A stretch of 64,000 nt of DNA from Diphasiastrum complanatum (taxonomy: Eukaryota > Streptophyta > Lycopodiopsida > Lycopodiales > Lycopodiaceae), in assembly GCA_029204225.1 (NCBI GenBank), contig CM055097.1:10155184-10219183 (forward strand), read 5' to 3'. Below the pieces are notes generated by a model. It worked only from the letters and a program-made list of their open reading frames with translations. It searched no databases and had not been told where the DNA came from. Of this stretch, positions 13,032-24,400 are shown in pieces. The position numbers were made by a program, and so were the translations under genes. The number at the start of each line of letters is the position of its first letter. The stretch's first letter is position 1.

Positions 13032-16000
13032 CGACCTTCAAACTTCACCTTTTCACCCCTGACTTGGTTCGGGCAGTAATCAAAAAGCTAAAAACCCACC
13101 GCACCAGGGATCTGAGCTACTGATTCACGCCCCCAATACCCTTGCCCCTACATTATCCACTCTCCTTAACCATGCTGTTGTTGAGGGCTTCCCATCCTCT
13201 TGGTGCACCAACATCATACATCCTATCCACAAAAATGGTGACCCCATGGTACCTGGTAATTACCGCACTATTATGATTGGGCACATTCTCGCGAAGTTAT
13301 ATGGCACCATCCTCCAGTCTGCAGTTAGCTCAGAGGCAGAGTCCAGGAGATTACATGCTTTGGGTCAGGCAGGGTTCCGCGCTCATTATTCCACTACAGA
13401 TCACATGTTCACAGTTCGAGCCCTTATTGAGGAAGGTAGACACAGGAGAGAAAAGGTTTACTGTTGTTTTGTGGACTTCAGGAAAGCCTTTGATTCTCTA
13501 AGTCCCAATTCAGATGCCCAATCTACAATGCGATCAAAGGAATACATCGCTGCCTAGCCGTCATGGCTCTCTATGAGAGGGTCTTGGGCTGCTTTCGTCA
13601 TGGTAGTGGCATCTCTGAGAAAATCTAGAGTACTATTGGGGTTAAGCAAGGATGCTCTCTCTCACCAGTTCTCTTTGGGTTATATATTGACGAGCTAGAG
13701 CAGGTCGTTTCTCAGTGTGATGGGGACGGTTGCCGGCTTGGGGACATTCTGATTGCCATCCTTCTCTATGCGGATGATGAAGAAGAAGAAGAAGAAGAAG
13801 AAGAAGAAGAAGAAGAAGCTTTTCCATGCCAAAATGCATATAAGACAGATAAAAATGCTTATCAAGTATGTGGTAACAGTGGGAGCGTATATAAACGTCT
13901 CCATAAAGAACTATGCATATAAGAAACAATATAATTAAATACTACAAACCGTCAAAAAATGACAGCATAATAAATGCTAGATGTAAATTTATATCATCTG
14001 CCATTGCTGCTGAAAAAGGATGTGATACGAGCTATAGCATGAGGTAATATTGGTCGTCGTTGACGTCGACTAGGAGGGCGAGAGCTGTGTGTCCTCATGA
14101 TAGGACGGGTAGAGCGAGCTGCAGCATGACTATGGGTGGTGCACTGCATCTGATATCTGTGAGGTGGTGCATCGTCATCATCATCAAACTCAGTGTCTCG
14201 GCGTGGTCGTCTCCTAGAGAAAAATGAGGTAATTTGAGCCTAAGAGCTGGGATGTGGCTGATGAGCTGACTGGTACATACCATGTCGTAGCAGGAGCATC
14301 TCCCATATCATAAGTGCAACACAGCAAGGGTCCTCATATGCAATGAGCTGTCGAAGTGTCGCAGGCATGTCTCGGAATAGGCAGTGGTATCTCCCTCTGA
14401 TCTCATAATATATAGGGCATATGAAGATGAAGTGCTCCTCAGACTCCACCTCACACAAAGAGCATTGCTGGCATAATCTCTCCTCCCTAAGGGTACCCTG
14501 GAATCTCCCAATCTCAATAGCCAAATGATGTGATAATACTCTGAACTGACCCGAAGTGAAGCGGAAACTGTGTAGTAATCCTAAAGTCAAATATCGGGGT
14601 AGGATTGGAAACCCATCGGTATCCTGCTCATAGAAGTGAACCAGGTAGTAATCGGGCTTAACCCCCAACTGACGTCGCCAAGTAGATCAAGGGATGCTCT
14701 GTATAAGAACCGTCTAATGTACTGGTGTGTACCGTGATAGTGATACCAAATGACTCCATGAGGGAGTGTGATGCCTGAGAAAACCATGACAATCGGTAAC
14801 CTTGAGCCTGAAGATGGTGGGAGGACGTAAGGGCAATCCGTGTATATCTCTGCTCTGTATCAGGAAATGCCTGAACCCTTTGGATGTAGGTGATAAGCTG
14901 AAAGGCCACCTCTATCTGGATAGGAGGGGTGGCAAACTTAGCAAGAATGATCTCATGGGGAACAAAGGGCTTTGCCCGAATCATGCGAGCTAACATGGTG
15001 GTCTGCAACTGTGGAATGCTGGCCCAATGTGAGGAGGAAAGGCCTGTACACCATATCTTTGCTGCACACAAGGCTGAAGGAGTGACAATGGTGTCAAAGT
15101 CTACACTTACTCGGGGCATCTCGAATGGACTTACGGAAACAAAACCTCTCCAACTGAACAAGGGAAGAGTGACCCTTCTTGAGTGTGGAAGTAACACCTG
15201 TCTCATACTGAACGTAGGACTAGTGAAGAGCACACCCAGGTAAGTGTATGAAGGAACCACATCTAGAGGCTATCCATCAAAAGTAAGCTCCTGTCATTGC
15301 ATGAAAGCCCAAGAAGTGTTGAAGACCATGACTTTGGTCTTCGAAATGTTCACCCCTAAACCCCAACGGGTACAAAAAGTATGTAAGCAATCCAACTGTC
15401 TCTGTAAACCCTCTCTGGTACGAGAGACTTGTTCCACATCATCCGTGTAGAGGAGGATAGCAATCAAAATATCACCAAGTCTACAACAGTCACCGCCACA
15501 TTGAGAAATGACCCTCTCCAACTCATCAATGTATAGTCCAAAGAGAACCGGTGAAAGAGAGCACCCCTGCTTAACCCCTATAGTACTCCAGATCAGCTCA
15601 GAAATACCACTGCTATGTCGAAAACAACCCAATACTCTCTTGTAGAGAACCATGACAGCTAGAATAATATGCGTCGAGAAGCCCAGATCACGAAGTCTCT
15701 GAATGAGCAAGGAGCATGGGACAGAGTTGAAGGCTTTCCTGAAGTCCACAAAACAACAGTAAACCTTTTCCCTCCTGTGCTTAGCTTTCTCGATAAGAGC
15801 TCGAAGGGTGAAGACATGATCAGACTGTGGAGATTTTTCACTACAAATCTCTCCTTGTTATAGCGCCCTACCAGCTGCTCTTGCATTGCAATGTTTATAC
15901 GACAAGAAACTCATGGCTACATTGCTTTTGTTATGTCTCACCTACATTGATTTAGCGATAGGTTATGCTTAGTTTATGTATCATTTTTTATTGTTTTTAC

Positions 16001-18409
16001 CACTGATTGAAGTGCTGGATCATAGCTTGTAAGAATGATGGAATGTCTTTAAAAAAACAACCCTCTTTGCTTGCTAGCGATGGACTGTAGGGTCATTTTT
16101 ACTCTTGAAATATGTATCTTTACATGCCAGATGAGCAATTATGAACTACAAGTTTGATTGGGCTCAAAAAACGGGATTGATTACTTGCGATGGACTGTAG
16201 GGATCAAAATGCCATTTTTTTTATTGCATTTTGGTTGTTTCATCATAAAATAGGGCGCTCTCTTGCTGTCTAGGCAGCGACCAGTTCCTTACATAAATTG
16301 TGATGGTATCATTTCCATAATAATGAAGTCGTTTGCTTCCGTAAAGCTTTATCCTTTGGTAAAATAACAATACATTTGCCTTAAGTGTTCATCTCTTCAT
16401 TGACTATGTAGCATTCTTGTGTGAGGATCTGCCTATTCTCCGATTCTTACCTACGACAAAAAACTTCATTCAGTTCAATTCAATTTCAAACCATATATTG
16501 AAAAGAGTCAATACAGGTATGCTATTTGACTATGCCTTGAAGTATAAGGTAAACGTTAATATGCAAGACTCGTGCTTTGATAGATGAGGAGGCTTATGCT
16601 TTATGACTACGATTCGAAGTTAAGGTTGTTCGACGGAAAATAATGAGGACATAATGTATTGCTTTTTCTTAAAGAAAACACACATTGTGTGGGAATAGCA
16701 TGGTATCTTCTCAAAATAATACGTCGACACTCATCCAAGTATGCTTTATGAATGCATTCGGGTTACGCATAAGCCATGAACATTGTGTATACTATGTGTG
16801 ACAATCTAATCGTTTAGGAAGATGACATATCCTTTAAATGATGGTTCTTCCTAACCTATGGGAACGTTGATGTATGTACATGATATCATAACACATACAT
16901 GACCATAAAAGTACCCTTTCAAACTTTGAAAAGATAACTAGGTTTGCTTATTTATGACAAACCATGAAAGTTCTACCCTAAACCTTTTATTAGTATACAT
17001 ACCCAACTCCAAAATTGGGGTTTTTCCGAAAACGTTCCTAGACAGCATGGATATGTGTAAGATACGAGATTTTTTATATAAGGATTAGTATGGCATGGAT
17101 TTGCCCTAATACCTTGGTAAAAATTTTTTGCATTCCCTAATGAGTTGTAATGAAACCGATCCCTAACGTGATTCGACCTACCATGGACTGACTTGGACGT
17201 TCTTGGAAAGCATGGATATGCTCAGGCGCAATATAGCGATACACAACCAATTTTGTGTAAGAGGATTTGTATGGCACGGATGTGCCCTAATACCTTTGCA
17301 CCGCTCAACCATGGTAGTAACTTACTTTGCCCTTTAGGTGTCTGAACCATCACATTAGGTTTTTGATGGGATACGACTGGAAAGCATGGATATGCTCAGG
17401 AGTATTGACAGTAGTGTGTGACTTACCTTTCTAGGCAAGGTTCACATGGGTTAGAATGGTATGGATTTGCCCTAACACCAGCACATGTGTCTACACCAGA
17501 CCTTTTAGCTATATTGAGATATATATGGTTAAAACTTTACATACATTGTCTAAATACGATTTTAAATGATATGGCCCAATTGGCCACATACTGATCAGCA
17601 TGGCATAAGCCTGATACGGTGATATTAGGGCTTTTGGCCTATCGCTTAGTAACTTACACTGTATGGGAAGACTAGACTATGATTTACGAATGCTATTTAT
17701 GTTGTCAAGTATTATAGCTTCTTTTGGACATGGATAACAATTGACGTTCAACTATGACACCTGTCTTCCCCACTGTACTAACTCGTGCGGTTTTGTGTTG
17801 TGGGATGGTGGCAGGTATCAACTGGATGTCTTGAAACTGGTTATGCTTTATGGTGCTTTTTTAAGTACTGTATGAACTTTTCAGCTTTATTTCTGAGTTC
17901 CAGCGGATCGCGATCCGCTGGAAAAACGATCCGGGACCAGAAACTGTCCCGGATCGCAAAACAATTTGCAATTTTTTTTTTAATTGTGGAGGGATCCCCA
18001 CAACTAGTTGCAATAAATGACCAATGAATAGCAGCAGAAATATTGAAGCAGATACAAATGAAATGATTAGCCAATGTTATATCTGCAAATCCGTATCTGC
18101 AAAAACAATTTGCTTCAATATCTGATTGAAGTGACTAGCAGATATTGGGGATTAACTATCTGAAATCAAGCAATAGAACTGCTCTTTTGAAATCCTTTCA
18201 CATGATACCCATATTGGCAGGTTTGAAAAAAAAAACAAAAAAATTTTGCGTTCCAAGAAACCCTTATGGGAAATCCCAGATCACGTTCCGGAACGCGATC
18301 CGGAACGCGTTCCGGATCGTGGCCTGCATCTTTGCTTTGTTTTACATTGTTGGGTTATGAATAAAGGCTTCATTGTCTTGCTTTGTCAAGAGGAACTATG
18401 TGATATTTC

Positions 18410-18448
<39 letters not shown>

Positions 18449-21400
18449 GCTCATTCCATGATCACATCACCGCTTTGATTAATAGAAGGTGAGTAGTTCA
18501 AACTGGTGGGCGAGACCATTGATTTAGCACTATTGTGATATAGGGGTTACAGGATACCCAGAAACATTAATGATCAAGATATAATAAATCGATTTGGTAA
18601 TGTTTTTTAATTTGGGTTTTCAGAATGTGCCGGTATCTTGTATTAAATAGTGGTGATGGATTTTTTGGTCACACATGTGTAGTATTCCTGCAAATCCATT
18701 TGCCTCTCTTTGTGATGATTGTTCAGCTAGATTAAATTAGTACACAGTTATAAGTAGATCGGTATGAAGGATCAATTAAAAGGTGTAACCTTCATCGTTC
18801 AGTAAGTTAGCTCAGGTACAGACTCCAGAGTCGATTACTTATCAATTGGATGTTTCCAGCTGCATTTCTTGGTTTTGAAAGGGTTACTAGAAATTGTTGA
18901 GATCTCCTTTGATTCTAGGATTTTATGAGCAAGAAATGGGTTCAGTGATAAATCAATGGATTGAAATTCGATCAATTGTATTGTAGACATTCATGTGGAT
19001 GTTTTCCACCAGTGTTGTAAGTTTGATCAGATTTAGGATCAGTACTCTTTCGCATATGGTAAATAGTCATGTGGATGGTCTCCACTAGCGTTGATTGTTT
19101 ACAGTCTCGATTAATGAGTGGTGTGAGTAGGAAGTTCACTGATACTAATTCATGGCCTTCAGGTACAGTTCTCATATGCTTATGTGTGTGATTCTGTGTG
19201 ATTAATCATTTTGGATAGCGGTTAGAGAATACCGGATCTAGAGATTGCAATGCAAGTGGATATCCCGTAATCTCTAGTTTTAGATGGATGTTTTGCATAT
19301 CCAGAGACATAACTTGATAGAGTAGTTGAAGGACACAAATACAGTTTCCAATGAGACTTTGAGTTATCTATTGTATTGTAGATGAGAGGTTAAGTCTATT
19401 TAGAGGTCTAAGCTTGTACTTCTTCATGGGGATTCTATCCAGATTGGACCTTCATGTAGTGGATGATTCTAGAAGAGATCAACATATATCAAAGTGAAGA
19501 TCAAATTATCTTCTAAACGACAATTGCTCCTCGTACATCTCTAACCACCGCCTCCAACTCATCAATATAGAGACCAACTAGTGTAGGTGAAAATGGACAT
19601 CGCTGCCTAACGCCTGTAGTATTGGAGATCAACTCAAGCACACAATAACATGGTGAGAGGGTTTGAGTTTGATACAGACAAAAACCTAGAAAGATGTGAA
19701 GCTTGCGTGTATGGAAAACAACACAAAAGACCTTTCCCAAAAACTGTAATGAGTATGAGCAAGGAACCACTGGAGCTGGTACACTCTGATGTGTGTGGGC
19801 CCATGGAGGTGACTTCAATAGGTGGGTCCAAATATTTTGTAACATTCATAGACGATTTTACCAGGAGAGTCCATGTGGACCTGATCAAGCAAAAGAGCCA
19901 AGTCTTGGAATGTTTCAAAAAGTTCAAGGAAATGGCTGAAGTACAGACATCTATGAAAATTAGGAGATTCAGATGTGATAATGGAGGTGAGTTCCGAAGT
20001 AAGGAGTTTGATAACTTTTGTTCTTCATATGGAGTAAAAAGGGAATTTACAGTGCCATATACCCCTGAGCAGAATGGGATTGCTGAACGAAAGAATCGGA
20101 CGATCATGGAGCTAGCCCGATGTATGCTTCATGACAGAGATATCTCAAAAGCTTTATGTGCAGAAGCGGTCAGTACAGCAGTTTATGTGATGAATAGGTC
20201 GCCAACTAGGGCCATTAAAGGAAAAACTCCTAATGAACTATGGTTCGGTGTCAAACCCACTGTAGAACACTTAAGGGTTTTTGGCTGCCTGCCGTATGCA
20301 CACATTCCAAAGATCAATAGGAAGAAACTTGATGCCAAAGGTACTAAATGCATTTTTGTGGGGTATGCTGATTCTGCAATAGCATTTAAATTCTATAATC
20401 CTGCCACAAACAATTTTTTGTCTCTAGAGATGTGATATTTGATGAAAATAACAAGTACATTCCCCATGAGACACAACCTGAACAGTCTGGGAGCTTAGGT
20501 ACACCCATGATTATCGTTACTAATGCACCAACGAAAATCCCAAATTTGAGTAATAATGATAGAGACACAGGTGTTGGGACAGAGGAGGCTGTGCATTATG
20601 AGCAAGTCCAAGAGGAAGAAATGAATAATGATGGAACAATCCAGGAGTGTGTATCAGAATTGAGAAGGTCTGATAGACTTCGTAGGATGCCCAACAAATT
20701 TCAAGACATGGTACTGGTGACGGAAGATAGAGCAATTGAACCAATTTCTTACAGAGATGCACAACGTAGCCGTGATTGGGACATGTGGAAGAAGGCCATG
20801 ACAGATGAGATGAGTTCAATGGCTGCAAATAATGCATGGGATCTTGTGAGCCTGCCAGTGGACAGGAGGGCAATTGGCTGTAGATGGATCTACAAAATCA
20901 AGTACAATGCGGCAGGAGAGGTGGAAAGACATAAAGCACGCTTGGTGGCCAAAGGCTTTTCGCAGATAGAGGGGGTGGATAATGCAATTGGATGTCAAAA
21001 CTGAATGGTGAACTACATGAGGATATATACATGCAGCAACCGGAGGGATTTAATGGAGGAGAGAATCTTGTATGCAAATTGAGAAAGGCCTTATATGGGT
21101 TGAGGCAAGCGTCACGTGTTTGGTATGAGAGAATAGAATCCTTCCTAACTGCCAAGGGCTTTAGTAAATGCAAGTCAGACTCTAGCATATTTTACAAGAG
21201 AGATGGGACATCTGTAATTGTTATAGCAATATACGTTGATGACATAATATTGATAGGTAATCATCTCAAGATGCTAGACAATTTCAAGAAAGAATTGAAG
21301 GCTGAATTTGAAATGAAGGACATGGGAGATCTCCATTATTGTTTGGGCATTCAAATCAGGAGAGACGGTGTGAACAGGACAATGTGGTTGTCACAGGAAA

Positions 21401-24400
21401 GACATATCAAACAAATATTGCACAAGTTTCACATGGAAGATTGTAACCAGGTCTACACCCCATTAGAGGTGGGAGTGAGGTTGAGTAAAACCATGTGCAC
21501 ACAGAATCCAGAAGAGATGAAGGAAATGGCCAAGTACCCTTTTCGCAGCCTTATTGGATCATTAATGTATGCAATGTTGTGTACAAGACCGGACATAGCG
21601 ACTACTGTGGGAAAATTGAGCCAATATCTAATGAATCCAGGTGTGGAGGTAGCAGCAAAACGCGTACTGAGATACTTGAAAGGAACAGTCAACAATGGTA
21701 TTTGCTATCGAGGACATGATAAGTTGGTAAGGGGCTATGCAGATTCGGACTGGGGAGGAGACTTGGATGATAGAAAATCCACATCAAGGTATGTTTTCAT
21801 GATGTGTGGAGGAGCTGTGACTTGGGCAAGTAGTAAGCAGAAATCGGTGGCATTGTCTTCAACGGAAGCTGAATATGTGGGCGTATGTCAAGGCACAAAA
21901 GAATACATGTGGATTGCAAACTTGTGTGAGGAAGTGGGAATACAAACAGAGGGAATCATGCTATTCAACAACAATCAAGGTTGTATCTTCTTGTGCAAAA
22001 ACGGAGGTTTCCACAAGCGAAGTAAACACATAAGTCTGCAGTACCACTATGTCAGAGATCTTGTTCAAAGTGGATCTGTGAAACTTCATTACTGCTGTAC
22101 AAAAGAAATGGTTGCAGACCTTTTGACCAAAGGATTAAGTAGAGACAGATTTGTATATCTTAGGAACATGTTAGGTGTTACCTCTGTAGATATCATTACA
22201 GTTTGAATTGAGTAGGAGACAGATTTGTATATTTTAGGAACAAGTCGGGTGTTACCTCTGTAGATATCAATACAGTTTGAATGGAGTAGGAGATTGTTGG
22301 TTGTGACCAATTCAGACTGGTTTGTCAAGCGGAATGTGACTGTTAGACTGGTCACTAGTTAACAGTGGTCACATGCTCATGGTCATATGTGACCTGGTAC
22401 GTTCTTTACATTCTTGGCATGCTCTTGAAGAGCGCAGTATGTACTGAGCCCTGACAATGAATGCACCACGTTTTTGTCTTGCATCTATTGTGTTTGGATT
22501 CCTCTGCTCTCTGATTGCTTTCTTGCGACTTCTGTGTGGATCGTTACTTGTGTATTGCATTTTGGCTAACCATCCTTGCAGGATCACTCCAACAGGAGGG
22601 TCTATTTGCTAGTATCCACCCACTCTAGTGCACATAGGAAGACATCATGGGATCCTGTCTCAAGTAAAATTTTAAATCCTAGGGCATCACCTGTAGTCCT
22701 GAAATTCCCAAGCTGACATATGGACATTCAAAGCAGTCTCAGGCTCATACTACCTGGCAACAGTTTTAGGCATAAGCATGAAACACAGTCCCCAAAATCG
22801 TCTAACACTTCTCTCATGTGGTATACCATAGGTCTCACAGCTCAACCTTTGATCAATGAAGCCCTTACATCTAGGAGATCAGTTCAACAGACCTGTTTTG
22901 AATTCTGGTGTGCCCAGAGCAATTGTAAGCACATAACTATTGACCATTGACTAGCCATCTACCAAACTGAAACCCCCTATACAATTTACATCTTTCAACT
23001 GATAATCACATTTATACATTTTGCATTAGGGCAGTGATACCACACCATATAATTTACAGTGCCTATCATCACTCTCTGTTTTTGCAATGAAAGTGATCTC
23101 TTTTGGTTTTAGTTATCAAAATTTACCCTTGGTAGTGACGGTTTCTGCGATGATTACAAGTTACAAGCATAGTTTCTGATTGGCAAGATATGCAATTATG
23201 CAATGGAGTCTTCATCTCATGCTTGTTTTGACTTTTGGTTGCCTTAGGCAGATTATATTTGGCTACCACTTGAGCTGAAATATCCATGAACATAAATTTT
23301 TTGAGAATCCTATTACTGATGAAATGTATCTCTGGTTGTGAAAATTTGATGGAAGCTTGTATCTATATGGAAGGATGAAAAAGATCTTTCCTCACATGAA
23401 AGTACTGCTCGTGAATTTTTTAAGTGCGAAACTTTTTCTTATTTTTTAAGGAATTTGATAATGGCATGGGAGCTTGTCATTAACATTCCCTGGACTGGAT
23501 AACAGAAAAGTATCTCCAGGCTCCTACAGTTTTTTCGCCTTCGAAAATTTTTTGAGAATCTGAAAATTTGAGCTTGTCATTAACATTCCCTATACTGGCT
23601 CACTGAAAAATAACTCCTTGATCTTTGCCTGGTTCATGCTATGTAAACGATGGAAAAATAGTAACATATCTTTGATTCTAACCTTAAGAAGTATATCTTC
23701 CCAAAGTATTTCCATAATTATCCAAACACAAAGGTTTGGAATTGAGGAACTTTATGCACTTGCTTTCAAAGCGACGAGATTTGGCTGGCATCAGTTGATA
23801 TAGAACCTGTCATTGTCCTATAAGTACAAAGCCTTACTTTAACCTTTAACTGATTGCAGAATGTTCTAGCCTTCTGGAACCTGCTTTACTATCTAGTTTG
23901 ACCATTTACTTTTTTCTGCTCTTTAGATACATGATTATCTTAACCTTCCTTTGCATGAGGTGTAAATTGTACTAAATTCAAGGATCCACATTCAAATTGT
24001 TCCTGTCATTGCTCATGTGGCAACCATCAAAATCATGCTCTCTAACTGGGAATGGATTGTGAATTTACTAAAGTGTTCACCGTAGCGAAGCATATTGTTG
24101 ATCTTACCTCCTATCACTCACAATCTATTTCATCGATTCATATGTGCAGGTCCTTTCAAAGTCAACTTTTGAGCTTCCAGAAGAGACAATAGCAGCTGGC
24201 GATGAAGTAAGTGCTACGTTGGTGCCTCTCTCACAACCAGTTGTAACACAGGTGGTGCAGCAGCCTGCAGAACAGTCTCCAACTAGTGAAGATCCATTTG
24301 CTGCAAGTGATGCACTCAATAAACCAGAAGCACTTGTTGGAGGCTTCAAGAAAAATAAGGATTCTCCTGCAGACGTTACAGCTGCTCTTGCTGATCTTGC

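Larger units (their letters stand above)
4977..24149 (+). other. Giant intron of the TML-like gene
   Basis: This 19,173-base interval lies between donor gtttgt and acceptor tgtgcag. It contains the LINE cluster (5900-15890), a degenerate 170-bp tandem repeat, GC-rich palindromes, a minus-strand LINE scrap and a Copia element with its 3' LTR. No host exon was found inside it. About 1.5 kb at its right end (22595-24149) and stretches such as 4977-5880, 15900-17040 and 18450-19510 show no recognisable gene. Confidence 0.85.

Noticed and set aside
15863-16260. Possible MITE with ends AGCGCCCTA/TAGGGCGCT
   Set aside because: Only nine bases match, with no extension and no target duplication.
19634-20107. 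157-codon minus-strand frame
   Set aside because: It is antisense to the Copia integrase, which has clear catalytic motifs on the + strand.
20520-20873. 117-codon minus-strand frame
   Set aside because: It is a shadow of the Copia linker and RT start on the + strand.
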